Counted from the first letter of the stretch, positions 52,497-62,230 are shown. The stretch is DNA of 64,000 nucleotides from Butyricimonas faecalis (GCF_003991565.1 NZ_CP032819.1:1922001-1986000); one strand, 5' to 3'. Numbers and translations: made by a program. Notes: a model not told the origin generated them from the letters alone.

Positions 52497-53699
52497 TTAC
52501 TTTTCATAACGATCTCCCAACAAATCTACTAATACCACGTCCAATTCCGCCCCTCTCACCCCGTGATCTATGATACGCCCTTCCCGATCCAAAATCAAAC
52601 AGAAAGGAATACCTCTAATTTTATATTTATTGACAACGCTCCCCTCAAACCCTTTAGGATCACACAATTGAACCCACTTCATTTCCTCTTCTTTCAAAGC
52701 TTTTTTCCAATCGTCTTCTTTATTATCAATAGAAATACTTATCATGTTAAACGCATCTTCACCTTTTCCGTAGATATCATACACATGACGCAAATGAGGA
52801 ATCTCTCCCCGGCAGGGACCGCACCAAGACGCCCAAAATTCCACCATATTATACTGTCCCGATTTCACGTAATCAGCCAAATGCACGGTCTTCCCTTCCT
52901 CGTTAACAACCTCTATATCTCTATATTTCTCTCCAATTGCGATTGGGTACAAATCTTCCATACTTTCTTTTAATTCCTTATACGCCACAACATGATGCAA
53001 AGAAGGATCGATCATTTGTAAAAGTCTATCCATTTCTGCTTTTGAAAGTTTTGAAGAAAAAACGATATTTTGAGCAACATCAATAGATACCGATGACATG
53101 GGATTTTCAGCTATAAAATCCCACTGTATTCTTTTCATTTCTTTTTCTGCAGCTTGTATTTGCCGAACCAAGGCAATACCCTCACGGGTATTAAATACCC
53201 CATCAAGAGCCGGAATATGATAAACTTCCAAATATTTATTCCAAGCCGCACTATTTTTATCACGATAAGGTTTGATTTTTTCCTTATATTTCAGATACAA
53301 ATCATGCGCTGGAGAACCTACTACCGACACGTTGCCTTTTACCGCTTCTCTTTGGAAACTCATTCGAGAAGCTAAAGAATCGATCGAAGGCGTCTCGTAT
53401 CGTATATCCGTGTTATCAACGAAAATATCCGAACCGCGCATATCTTTCTCAAAATTTGCCTTTTTATCCGGCGACAAATCAACCCATAACTGGTAACGTA
53501 CAGGCACATCCACCTTCCCCATTAACACGAATTTACCACTCTTCACCACACCGGAGTCCACGGGAGTATTCCAATTATATAAATATACTTTCATGCCATC
53601 GGGAGTACCGGGAACCGATCCAATAATCTTATACCCGGATTCTCGTTGACAGGCAGCTAAAACTCCTAAACACCAAAAGAATATACAATATTTTTTCAT
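52497..53699 (-). CDS. TlpA-like thioredoxin lipoprotein with DUF4369-type N-terminus
   Basis: A 400-residue periplasmic lipoprotein (lipobox VLAAC). The N-terminal half is a DUF4369-like beta domain (SVPGTPDGMKVYLYNWN), followed by a thioredoxin fold with EFWASWCGPCRGE (active-site WCGPC) and a cis-proline segment RGIPFCLILDREGR. Such proteins reduce disulfides in envelope proteins. It is the last gene of the second SusCD module, starting 33 bp after the preceding stop. The ATG at 53699 opens a clean lipoprotein leader. Confidence 0.88.
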   Translation of the reverse strand: MKKYCIFFWCLGVLAACQRESGYKIIGSVPGTPDGMKVYLYNWNTPVDSGVVKSGKFVLMGKVDVPVRYQLWVDLSPDKKANFEKDMRGSDIFVDNTDIRYETPSIDSLASRMSFQREAVKGNVSVVGSPAHDLYLKYKEKIKPYRDKNSAAWNKYLEVYHIPALDGVFNTREGIALVRQIQAAEKEMKRIQWDFIAENPMSSVSIDVAQNIVFSSKLSKAEMDRLLQMIDPSLHHVVAYKELKESMEDLYPIAIGEKYRDIEVVNEEGKTVHLADYVKSGQYNMVEFWASWCGPCRGEIPHLRHVYDIYGKGEDAFNMISISIDNKEDDWKKALKEEEMKWVQLCDPKGFEGSVVNKYKIRGIPFCLILDREGRIIDHGVRGAELDVVLVDLLGDRYEK

Positions 53700-53731
53700 A
53701 TTCAAATATTTATCTTTTACAAACTTTTCAT

Positions 53732-54724
53732 TCATTCAATCGTTACATTCACCCAGAACTCACAAAATTCTTCTAAATCTACTCCTAAATTCTTCTTGTA
53801 ATATTCCAACGTAAGATCATATCTTTTTTTCACAAGCGGATAATTATCCAATATTTCCTGACGCTCCTCGAGAGGATTACAAACTATCCACGCCGCGTAA
53901 GTAGCCATATCTTCATTCGGCATGTAATTACTTTGCAACATAAAAAACGGATAAGGATCTACAAAACCTAAACTTCTTATATAATCCATATTCCATTCCC
54001 CCGTCATCCAATCCAACATTTCCATCATTGCATCGCCTTGTTCTTCATATGACATTTCATTAAAATATTTCCCTTTCGACACTAGAATAAAAGCATCCGG
54101 AGAAGGCATATCTAACGCATAATAAGATATCGTTCTAGCTTTAAAGAAACTGTTTGCAAGGCTATATTTCCAAAGTTCCGGTTGTACGCCAATAGCATCA
54201 TTCATTCCTCCCCAATAAATAATACCTTGCATTTCCTCGGCATAACCGATGCTCAAATTCGGAGTCGGCACCATCATCCCGAAATAGCCCATATATCTTC
54301 CTAGTTCATCAAACCAAATATTCTCCTTTATCAAAACTTGGCGTTTGATAACTGTCGTTTTCACAATCGTTTCAGGCAAAGCATTATAGAATGTTTGTAA
54401 TAATTTTAGAAAAGACTCTGCCGTTTTCTCGTCAGCAGCCACCAAAGGTAATGCATCCGGATAATTATACGCAATCATATTTGTTTGAGTAATACCGACA
54501 TTCGTATGCAACGCTTCATCGCCGCTTAACGTGTAATACACGTGATGGTCGTATTTTTGATACAACTCATAACAAATTTTTTGAGCCTCCGAAGGCCCGT
54601 CAGCAATTGCCGGAATCGGACCGTTATAAGTGAATTCCGAGGTTAAATCACCTTCATTACAAGCCGATCCTAATAACAACCAGCCTAATAATATCATTAT
54701 TCCATATTTTGTTTTCATATTCAT
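53732..54724 (-). CDS. SusD-linked lipoprotein resembling PF15890, without HExxH
   Basis: A roughly 330-residue lipoprotein (lipobox LLLGSAC). The C-terminal pattern MDYIRSLGFVDPYPFFMLQSNYMPNEDMATYAAWIVCNP ... VKKRYDLTLEYYKKNLGVDLEEF fits the PF15890 putative zinc-peptidase family seen beside SusD, but there is no HExxH in the protein. It parallels the 23719-24630 lipoprotein of the first module. A binding rather than proteolytic role is inferred. Confidence 0.6.
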   Translation of the reverse strand: MNMKTKYGIMILLGWLLLGSACNEGDLTSEFTYNGPIPAIADGPSEAQKICYELYQKYDHHVYYTLSGDEALHTNVGITQTNMIAYNYPDALPLVAADEKTAESFLKLLQTFYNALPETIVKTTVIKRQVLIKENIWFDELGRYMGYFGMMVPTPNLSIGYAEEMQGIIYWGGMNDAIGVQPELWKYSLANSFFKARTISYYALDMPSPDAFILVSKGKYFNEMSYEEQGDAMMEMLDWMTGEWNMDYIRSLGFVDPYPFFMLQSNYMPNEDMATYAAWIVCNPLEERQEILDNYPLVKKRYDLTLEYYKKNLGVDLEEFCEFWVNVTIE

Positions 54725-54728
54725 GCGT

Positions 54729-56237
54729 TTATCTGGGATTAGCACCGATTTCAGGATTTGAATTCAACTCTTTTTGCGGAATTTGCAATACATAACGAGG
54801 ATCATCTTTCTGCAAAGTAGCATTTCCGGTAATTCCATAATGGGTGATGGAAGGCCGGGTCGTACGCCGAAGATCAAACCAACGCTGCTCTTCAAAACAG
54901 AATTCCCGTCTCCTTTCATTCCAAATGGTTTCTAACAATGTCTGTTGATTAAAATCAGTAGCATGAAGCCTTCCCGTGGTCTCAAAGTCCTGTGTTCTGA
55001 ATTTCACCTCGCGCAACGTATTCAAATATCCCACGGCAGTAGCAATTCCATCAGTTTTGTGAGCATAAGCCTCCGCTAGAATCAAATACATATCTTCCGT
55101 CCGAATTGCTCGGGTATAACCATATTCAGAACTCAATTGAACGACAAAATTAGAGTAGCTCAATGAATAATACCTGTTTTTTACATAACGAAGACGGCCC
55201 GACAAATTTCTCTTCATGAAATAATACCTGCGTACATCCCCTGCTTCATACACATTAAATAGAGTTTCGCTCGGGTAAAAAACGGTTTCGGCAATATCCC
55301 CACTTAAAATCATATAAAGCTCATTAATTCCATTAACGAACAATACATTATCATTTTCCTCATCCAAATAACCTATACCGGGAACATCCTCTGGACTCCA
55401 ATAACTTAAAGGTGTCTCCGTATAGATAACCGGGTTCTCTCCCGCATCTCGCAAATCAAACAGTGCAGGATTAGCTTTTATCACCTTTTCCGCTTGTTCT
55501 ATTGCAAGATCCCACTCTTGCATATACAGATACACTTTTGCCAACAACGCCTTTGCCGCAAGAGCAGAAAAACGGGTTTTGTCAGTATCCATCGGATTAT
55601 TTTCCAACAGGGGAATGGCTTTTTCCAAATCATCTACAATCTGTTCATATACAACCTTTAACGATGATCGATGATAAGCTTTATCTTCTGCCGTCATTTC
55701 CAAATTAATCGGAATTCCAGGCTCTTTCTCACAAGTAGCCGGATCGTAAGGTGCCGCATACATATTTACCAGATAAAAATAACGGAAAGCCCGTAAAGCA
55801 TACGCCTCTCCTTTAATATGATCACGAGTTTGTCGAACAATTGCTTCATCCAACACGTCTCCAATGGCATTGTCGATATTCCCAATAATTACATTGGTAT
55901 TAAAGATGCTATTATAAAATTTTTCAAATGTCTCATCGCCATTCGGCATGGTAGTCTCAATGCTATTATCCCACAAATGAGCTCCTAAATACGTATCGGC
56001 ACTATTGGCAAAATTCGGTTGCCTATCTGCCGCCATATAATCCACGTCATCCGTTAGAACATCGATATAAGGAAGTACGGCCTTGGTCAAGTACGCATTA
56101 TTAAGTAACTGATCATAATCATCCGTTGTCGATAGCTTCTGTTTGTTTTGAGGAATCTCGTTCAAATACCCCTCGCAAGCCCCCAAAAACAGACAGAGAC
56201 TCACGATGAATAATTTATATAAATATTTCTTTTCCAT
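54729..56237 (-). CDS. SusD/RagB-family outer-membrane lipoprotein
   Basis: A 502-residue substrate-binding lipoprotein (lipobox LFLGAC). Features are GYLNEIPQNKQKL at the N-terminus, the TPR-like helical region with KGEAYALRAFRYFYLVNMYA and the RRREFCFEEQRWFDLRRT motif near the C-terminus. It follows the SusC gene by 10 bp. Sequence resemblance to the SusD at 22261 is limited, so the cargo probably differs. Confidence 0.93.
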   Translation of the reverse strand: MEKKYLYKLFIVSLCLFLGACEGYLNEIPQNKQKLSTTDDYDQLLNNAYLTKAVLPYIDVLTDDVDYMAADRQPNFANSADTYLGAHLWDNSIETTMPNGDETFEKFYNSIFNTNVIIGNIDNAIGDVLDEAIVRQTRDHIKGEAYALRAFRYFYLVNMYAAPYDPATCEKEPGIPINLEMTAEDKAYHRSSLKVVYEQIVDDLEKAIPLLENNPMDTDKTRFSALAAKALLAKVYLYMQEWDLAIEQAEKVIKANPALFDLRDAGENPVIYTETPLSYWSPEDVPGIGYLDEENDNVLFVNGINELYMILSGDIAETVFYPSETLFNVYEAGDVRRYYFMKRNLSGRLRYVKNRYYSLSYSNFVVQLSSEYGYTRAIRTEDMYLILAEAYAHKTDGIATAVGYLNTLREVKFRTQDFETTGRLHATDFNQQTLLETIWNERRREFCFEEQRWFDLRRTTRPSITHYGITGNATLQKDDPRYVLQIPQKELNSNPEIGANPR

Positions 56238-56247
56238 AATCTTTCAT

Positions 56248-59200
56248 TTAAAAATTGACATTCAATCCCAAGGTAAATGTTCTGGCTAAGGGTAAGGAAC
56301 CGTAAGCATTCGTCGTGTAATTAATCGTTTCCGGATCATAGCCCTTTAAACGTTTGTCTGCCAACACAAACAGGTTTTGTGCCTGGAATTTCAATGTAAC
56401 ACTACTCAATTTTTTATCTCCAATAACCACTTTATTCACCCAACGAAGAGGCAATCGATATTCGATCATTAAATTTCTAAAACGTAGATAGTCTCCCGGA
56501 ACCACGGTAGCATCCGACAAATTATACCAGTCCGTGGCATAGAAATTATCGTCAGCCGTCATGATCAAACCATCTCCGGAAGATAAGGCCGGAATTGTCT
56601 TTCCCGTGTTATCCTGTCCCGGTCTCCAACGATCTTTTATACTGCTATTTGCATTTTCATCCGAATTGGGTGCCGATACATAAGCCCGAGAAGGCAGACG
56701 AACAACATTTTTCAACCCGAAAGCAAACAACATGGATAAAGAGACATTTTTATATGCAACCCTTGTATTCAATCCACCGGATAACATCGGATCCCTTGTC
56801 CCTTCATATTTCAGATTTTCAATATCATAAGGGAAGTTCACGATTTCATCGCTATCCACGCCTAACACGTTTCCATCTTTATCGTAGAACATCGGCATTC
56901 CTTTACCGTCCAACTTCGCAAAACGATACGAAAACATGCCGTTAACAGGTTTTCCCTCGTAGACTTCCCCGGGGGTATAAACACTTTGCACCAAATATTT
57001 TGTCTGTGCCGTACTTTTGGATTTTGTCACTTCATTTTTTACATACCCCATATTAAAAGCAGCCGTCCAATTCCAATCTTTACTCTTGAGAATTGTTCCA
57101 CTCAAAGCAACGTCAAGTCCTTGATTAGTGACATTCGCGTAATTAACGTATTTTCCCGAGAAACCGGACACGGACGACACGCCCTTGTAAGCAATCAAAT
57201 CCTTGCTTTTATCCAAATAATAGTCGATATCCAATGATAAACGATTGTCAAACAAGGCAATTTCCAAACCGGCATTAAATGAAGCGGTTGTTTCCCATTT
57301 CAAATCGGGATTAGGAGCTTGTTGTATTTCCATTTCAAACAAACCGGTTACCGCATTCGGTGGCAAGGCCGCCGCAATAATCGAAGGGCTGCTATCCTCC
57401 ACGATATTTCCCCTCAACCCGTAAGAGGCTCGAAGTGCCAGGTTACTTATAAGCGTGTTATCCGATAAAAACGATTCATTACTAATAATCCATCTTCCGG
57501 AAACAGACCATAAAGGTAAATACCGATATTTGGGATTTGACCCGAAAAGATTTGATCCGTCAAAGCGGATATTGGCATTCAACACGTAACGATTGTCATA
57601 CATGGCAGAGATCACCCCGTAATAAGATATATTGGAACGGTCGACCAGATTACGGGTCGTTTTATTCCGTTTCAAATGTCCCGTTGATTCTCCTAAAGCC
57701 GGTTCGTAAAATGTATTCCCCCGGTCGTGGAAATACCCGTAAATATTTGACGTTAAGCCTTTATAATTCGTATTTCTAAACTCTTGCCCTAATAAAACAT
57801 CGATTGACAAATCGTCCATCAAACTACCTTTATAAGTCAGTCCATTCCGAATCAACGAAGAGCGTTGCTCGTAGGTTGTTTCGTTATATACGCCACCATA
57901 AGGTAAAGGAGATTTCTTTACATTGTCTTCCGATCCTTCTCCATATCCATAACCTCTAATCGTTGCCACGTAAGCCGTTTTTTCCGTGGCATAATCCCGA
58001 GCGGTCGAATGGGAAGAGGCATAACTGAATAACCCTTCATATTTTAAGCCTTTATACAGATTTACTGTAAGATTGACAATACCCTTCGCATCGGTTTGGG
58101 TGCTCTCGTTACCGGAATTTGCCAATTCATTCAATACATTAATTTTACTTGCACGCCCAGACACGCTTCCTATATAATAATGCAAATCGCCATTATCTTC
58201 CCGTAATGGGATTGCCCTAGAGGAACGAACCGCATAATTAAATAAATCTAGCGAAGAATGATACATCTCACGGTCCCGACGATCGACTTGAACAATAGCC
58301 CCCATATTCACTCCTTGAAACAACTGAGTGTTGAGTTTTACCATCCCTCCATAATTTTTATATTCACTCGCCTTATCCACTCCCTCTTCTCCGTTGTAAT
58401 TTAGCGAAATATAGTAATTCGTTTTCTCTGTTCCCCCGGAAACACTCAAATTGTGAGTTTGAGTATAAGCATTTCGGAACAGGATTTTAAACCAATCCGT
58501 ATTTACTTCTTCCAATTTATTAACCATCGTATTCAATTGGTCTTTCGAAATCTGTCCTAGAGCATAACTATTCAACAAGCCCTCTAATCCCGAAATTCCA
58601 TCCGCGTAAGTTCCACCCCACAACGACAAACCATCCTCATAATTTTCCCAAGCCAAGGCAACACGCTCTTTTGAATTCAATAAATCAAAATCGTCATAAT
58701 GAGGCCGGATACTTATGCTTGACGTATGTTGGTACGAAATATTAAAACTATTCGCTTTCCCTTTCTTCGTGGTAACAACAATAACCCCGTTTGCTGCACG
58801 AGTTCCGTAAATGGCTGTTGCAGATGCATCTTTCAACACGGTAATACTCTCGATATCATTCGGGTTAATTCCACCAATCACGGAATTAAACATATTCATC
58901 ACGTCCGGACTATTCAAATCGGCAGCCGTAACCGGCACAGAATTTTCCAATATAACGCCATCCAACACCCACAAAGGATCGGCATTTCCGGCAATCGTTG
59001 CCGTACCCCGGATACGAATTTTCGGAGCCGCTCCCGGAGAGGCCGAAGTATTTACCACGGAAAGCCCCGGAACCACACCTTGTAGCATTTGTTCGATACT
59101 GGATGCTCCAATCGTTTGCAACTCACTGGTTTTCACCGTTACCACGGAACTCGTCAGGTTTCTCTTTTCAATTTGTTGATACCCTGTCACCACAATCTCC

Positions 59201-59838
59201 TCGATACTTTCAGAATCTTCCTCCATCACCACCGTCAACGGTTGCTGGCCTTTTTTAAATACAAGTTCCTGCGTCTTCATCCCCACGAAAGAAAAATGCA
59301 ACGCCACACTCTCCTGTTCGGGAACTTTCAACAGAAATTCCCCTTTCCCATCTGTGGCCGTACCCAAAGTGGTTCCCCCCACAAGCACCGTCACTCCCGG
59401 CAAAGGATCCCCGTTTTTGTCTTTCACCACACCCCGGATTTCCATTTCTTTCTTCACCTGCTGTGCCGCTTGCTCTCCTTCAAACCGCACCATGATAATA
59501 TCATCCCGAAACGTATAACTAAAACCCGTTCCCTCGAAAATCCGATCTAAAACAGATTTCACCGTTTCATCCGTTGCCTTCACCGTCAATTTGTCCAAAC
59601 GATTCGCCTGCTCGCTACTAAAAATGAAATGCAACTTGGTTTGACGCTGGATCTCACTAAATAATGTCTTGATCGACACATCTCGCAAATCCAGATTAAC
59701 TTTTTCCTGTTGGGCAAAACTATTTGCCGAAAGGGAAAATGTGAAACAGCACATCAAAATCATAAAAAGTTTCATAGTTTTCCAGAATTTTTGCCCATGA
59801 AGTCGGTAAACCCGAAGGCATAACAGAAATTTTTCCAT
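56248..59838 (-). CDS. SusC/RagA-type TonB-dependent transporter with STN domain
   Basis: A 1196-residue receptor: a long N-terminus with an internal signal helix (about 22-42), STN domain (VNLDLRDVSIKTLFSEIQRQTKLHF), carboxypeptidase-regulatory-like domain (GDPLPGVTVLVGGTTLGTAT), plug (RIRGTATIAGNADPLWVLDG, DASATAIYGTRAANGVI) and barrel. The STN and FecR/sigma pair predict substrate-induced expression. A start at the internal ATG near 59775 (MKLFMILMCC) would give a conventional leader. Confidence 0.93.
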   Translation of the reverse strand: MEKFLLCLRVYRLHGQKFWKTMKLFMILMCCFTFSLSANSFAQQEKVNLDLRDVSIKTLFSEIQRQTKLHFIFSSEQANRLDKLTVKATDETVKSVLDRIFEGTGFSYTFRDDIIMVRFEGEQAAQQVKKEMEIRGVVKDKNGDPLPGVTVLVGGTTLGTATDGKGEFLLKVPEQESVALHFSFVGMKTQELVFKKGQQPLTVVMEEDSESIEEIVVTGYQQIEKRNLTSSVVTVKTSELQTIGASSIEQMLQGVVPGLSVVNTSASPGAAPKIRIRGTATIAGNADPLWVLDGVILENSVPVTAADLNSPDVMNMFNSVIGGINPNDIESITVLKDASATAIYGTRAANGVIVVTTKKGKANSFNISYQHTSSISIRPHYDDFDLLNSKERVALAWENYEDGLSLWGGTYADGISGLEGLLNSYALGQISKDQLNTMVNKLEEVNTDWFKILFRNAYTQTHNLSVSGGTEKTNYYISLNYNGEEGVDKASEYKNYGGMVKLNTQLFQGVNMGAIVQVDRRDREMYHSSLDLFNYAVRSSRAIPLREDNGDLHYYIGSVSGRASKINVLNELANSGNESTQTDAKGIVNLTVNLYKGLKYEGLFSYASSHSTARDYATEKTAYVATIRGYGYGEGSEDNVKKSPLPYGGVYNETTYEQRSSLIRNGLTYKGSLMDDLSIDVLLGQEFRNTNYKGLTSNIYGYFHDRGNTFYEPALGESTGHLKRNKTTRNLVDRSNISYYGVISAMYDNRYVLNANIRFDGSNLFGSNPKYRYLPLWSVSGRWIISNESFLSDNTLISNLALRASYGLRGNIVEDSSPSIIAAALPPNAVTGLFEMEIQQAPNPDLKWETTASFNAGLEIALFDNRLSLDIDYYLDKSKDLIAYKGVSSVSGFSGKYVNYANVTNQGLDVALSGTILKSKDWNWTAAFNMGYVKNEVTKSKSTAQTKYLVQSVYTPGEVYEGKPVNGMFSYRFAKLDGKGMPMFYDKDGNVLGVDSDEIVNFPYDIENLKYEGTRDPMLSGGLNTRVAYKNVSLSMLFAFGLKNVVRLPSRAYVSAPNSDENANSSIKDRWRPGQDNTGKTIPALSSGDGLIMTADDNFYATDWYNLSDATVVPGDYLRFRNLMIEYRLPLRWVNKVVIGDKKLSSVTLKFQAQNLFVLADKRLKGYDPETINYTTNAYGSLPLARTFTLGLNVNF

Positions 59839-59870
59839 ACCTTTGTCATTAGAATGTTAGTATTTACAAG

Positions 59871-59944
59871 TAGGCTCAGCTCGTAACAATAGCCTATTTG
59901 TCCTATTATCATTGATGGCGGAGAATGCTCGTAACATTTTCCGC
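59871..59944 (-). other. Two tandem hairpins with the same loop between fecR and susC (second module)
   Basis: Hairpin 1: 59918-59926 pairs with 59936-59944 (8 of 9). Hairpin 2: 59871-59876 pairs with 59891-59896. The 9-nt segment GTTACGAGC (transcript sense) is in the loop of both. No T-run follows. The first module also has two hairpins here. Confidence 0.7.
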
Positions 59945-59951
59945 TATTTCT

Positions 59952-61124
59952 TTATTCCATCACTATAATCGTCCTTCCTTTTACAGAGAATTTCACTTGG
60001 GTCACACCCGATATAGCATCAAGGATATGGGAAATATCATCGTATCGCCCTAAATGCCCGGTAAAGTGTAACTGTTTCAAACTCGCCGTCTGGAAAAATA
60101 CATCTACATCATACCATAAAGATAAGCGGTTCATGATCTTCTCCAAACTTTCGTCATCAAACATAAATTCATGGTCCTTCCACGCCACGTAAAGCTGTAC
60201 ATCCACGTTCAGAATCTCCATCGTACCTTTCTCTTGATTATAAAGGGCCAATTGTCCCGGTTTCACCATGTACTCCGTATTCATATTCATCGTCTGAATG
60301 CCAATCTTTCCCTCAACCAAAACGGTCTGTATATTTTCAAGATCATAGGTATTCACGTTAAATGAAGTACCGTACACCCGGATTTTCAACTTATCCGCGT
60401 TCACGAAAAAAGGACGGACAGAATCTTTTACCACCTCAAAATACCCTTCCCCAGAAAGGAATACCTCCCGCCGCTCCGCACCGAAAGCCACCGGATAACG
60501 TAACTCACTTCCGGAATTCAGGTGAACCACCGTACCGTCGGACAACGTCACCGTGTATTCGCCCCCGCGGGGAATCTCCAACACGTTATACTCTGTTTTG
60601 CCGGTTGCCACCTGTTCCGGATAAATCATTCCCGACGAGTTATTGGTTGCAGCAATTCCTTCCGCCACGTCAACATGGGTCTCTCGCTCCTTCGTTATTT
60701 CAAGCACGCGATTATTTCCCAACCGCAGAATTGCCTTGCTCTTTCCCGGTTCAATACTTGCGATCTCCACTCCCTGCTGCAAAGAATCCCGCTTCATTTC
60801 TCTTATAAAATATCCCGCAGCCACCATCACCGGAAGCATCACGGCAGCCACCCAGCGATACCACCCCAACCGACGAGGTGAATGTTGCAGCTTAATATTC
60901 CCCCGGCAAACGACCTTTTCCCATGCACTCTCCTTGTTCACCCGTTCGTAAACTTCAAGATCACGGACAACATTCCTCTCTTCGCAAATTTCATCAAACA
61001 ACCGTTTACGTGAAGAGTCCCCGCGAATCCAGTCTTCCAACTTCACTTTTTCCTCCTCGGACAAATCTCCCGTGAGGTAAAGTTGGATTAGCTGTACTAT
61101 ATTCTCATCGTAATCTCTCATCAT
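59952..61124 (-). CDS. FecR-family anti-sigma factor
   Basis: A 390-residue single-pass inner-membrane protein. A cytoplasmic N-terminal part (LYLTGDLSEEEKVKLEDWI) would hold the sigma factor; one membrane helix (about 88-106), a FecR periplasmic domain (GGEYTVTLSDGTVVHLNSGSELRYP, VYGTSFNVN) and a C-terminal DUF4974 domain (MFDDESLEKIMNRLSLWYDV) follow. Classical position between an ECF sigma gene and a STN-SusC. Confidence 0.93.
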   Translation of the reverse strand: MMRDYDENIVQLIQLYLTGDLSEEEKVKLEDWIRGDSSRKRLFDEICEERNVVRDLEVYERVNKESAWEKVVCRGNIKLQHSPRRLGWYRWVAAVMLPVMVAAGYFIREMKRDSLQQGVEIASIEPGKSKAILRLGNNRVLEITKERETHVDVAEGIAATNNSSGMIYPEQVATGKTEYNVLEIPRGGEYTVTLSDGTVVHLNSGSELRYPVAFGAERREVFLSGEGYFEVVKDSVRPFFVNADKLKIRVYGTSFNVNTYDLENIQTVLVEGKIGIQTMNMNTEYMVKPGQLALYNQEKGTMEILNVDVQLYVAWKDHEFMFDDESLEKIMNRLSLWYDVDVFFQTASLKQLHFTGHLGRYDDISHILDAISGVTQVKFSVKGRTIIVME

Positions 61125-61204
61125 CTCTGTTATTTTACACCAAAGACGACAAGAGGTATAAAAAGGAGTATAAAAAATCGATCTTTTTTAGAATATATTT
61201 TTCA

Positions 61205-61771
61205 TTACATGAAACCAACTCTAAATAAAACACATAGCAGATACACGTTTCCCAATCTTTTCCGTAAATAACTTATCGCATCCCGTTTTTGAGCCTTCAC
61301 GGTCAATTCCGATATATGCAATATTTCCGCAATCTCACTATTCTTTTTCCCATCCAAATAATACCTGAACACTTCCTGACATCGCCTCGGTAATTCATCC
61401 AGCACCAGATACAAACGACGATACACCTCCTCTTTCATCATCTCCAACTCCGGCATCTCCCCGGTCTCTGAATGCCGAAGCGCATAACGAACGTATTTTC
61501 CCTCCACCTCCTTGTGTTTCAAGTAATCCAAGGAAGCATTCTTCACCGAATGGTACAAAAAGTTTTTAAAACCGTAATAAGAACTATAAAGCGTGTCCCG
61601 CTCCCATACCTGCACGAACAAATCCTGCACGATATCCTCGGCAACCTCCTGTCTCTCCACCCATTTCATGGCATATAACACGAGATAACGATAGAACCGG
61701 TCAAACAATATTTTAAAGGCTCCCACCTGCTTTTGATTCAACTGCTCGATTAATAACTCATCCTGCACCAT
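61205..61771 (-). CDS. ECF sigma factor (FecI-like)
   Basis: A 188-residue sigma-70 family factor typical of Bacteroidota SusCD loci. Region 2 has EDIVQDLFVQVWE and FKNFLYHSVKNASLDYLKH; region 4 has LPRRCQEVFRYYLDGKKNSEIAEILHISELTVKAQ. Regulated by the FecR encoded 80 bp downstream. No consensus -7 box was found in front, consistent with expression from an alternative promoter or self-control. Confidence 0.92.
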   Translation of the reverse strand: MVQDELLIEQLNQKQVGAFKILFDRFYRYLVLYAMKWVERQEVAEDIVQDLFVQVWERDTLYSSYYGFKNFLYHSVKNASLDYLKHKEVEGKYVRYALRHSETGEMPELEMMKEEVYRRLYLVLDELPRRCQEVFRYYLDGKKNSEIAEILHISELTVKAQKRDAISYLRKRLGNVYLLCVLFRVGFM

Positions 61772-61928
61772 TTCATTTTTCCCAAGGATTATTATACTGA
61801 TTTACGCGTGTATAAAAGTAGTAAAAAAACGATCTTTGCCCAAGAATAACAAAACAATAACACTAAAATTTATGAAACAATTCACAACAATATTGTCAAG
61901 TAAATGTGTCAAAATTTGTTTTTCACAT

Positions 61929-62010
61929 AAAACTCCTCCGTCAACTTCGCTGCCACCTCTTTCTTCTCCTGCCTGAGGAGAAGTAACCAGAAAGAGAGGG
62001 ATGGAGTTTT
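61929..62010. repeat. REP-like palindromic element (82 bp)
   Basis: Three nested stems with interruptions: 61929-61936 with 62003-62010 (8 bp), 61957-61964 with 61989-61996 (8 bp), and 61964-61970 with 61976-61982 (7 bp). It resembles dispersed extragenic palindromes in related genomes. Confidence 0.55.
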
Positions 62011-62058
62011 AACACACCTTCTTACACGACAAAGTGTTCCTTACGCGGAACGTTTTTC

Positions 62059-62100
62059 TACAAAAAGTGTACTTTTAAAAGTACACTTTTTGTATATTTG
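62059..62100 (+). promoter_or_regulatory. 36-bp perfect palindrome overlapping a -7 box
   Basis: 18 bp + 18 bp exact reverse complements (62059-62094), and the -7 box TATATTTG (62093-62100) overlaps its end by 2 bp. This looks like the operator of an autorepressed gene, with a dimeric repressor. The downstream frame is only 37 codons, so the regulated gene may have been lost. Confidence 0.5.
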
Positions 62101-62116
62101 CAAAAAAGGAAGGCTC

Positions 62117-62230
62117 ATGGAAACACTTATCCAAAAATGCTCTATTAATACTTCAATCCTAATAGATATTTTCACTTTAAATACGCCGAAATTCATACTC
62201 TTTCTACAAAAAGATATATCTTTGGCTTAA
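62117..62230 (+). CDS. Possible 37-residue peptide (doubtful)
   Basis: ATG to TAA, preceded by AAGGAAGG a few bases upstream, and itself preceded by the promoter/palindrome. The product (METLIQKCSIN..., hydrophobic C-terminal half) matches nothing I know. It could be a small regulated peptide or a chance frame left from a deleted gene. Confidence 0.2.
   Translation: METLIQKCSINTSILIDIFTLNTPKFILFLQKDISLA
62217..62224 (+). promoter_or_regulatory. Bacteroidetes -7 promoter box for the GT2 gene
   Basis: TATCTTTG, exact TAnnTTTG match, 24 bp upstream of the ATG at 62249. Confidence 0.6.

Noticed and set aside
61772..61930. Attachment site or prophage edge upstream of the sigma factor
   Set aside because: No integrase gene and no direct repeat of tRNA-like sequence; only AT-rich DNA and a hairpin are seen.
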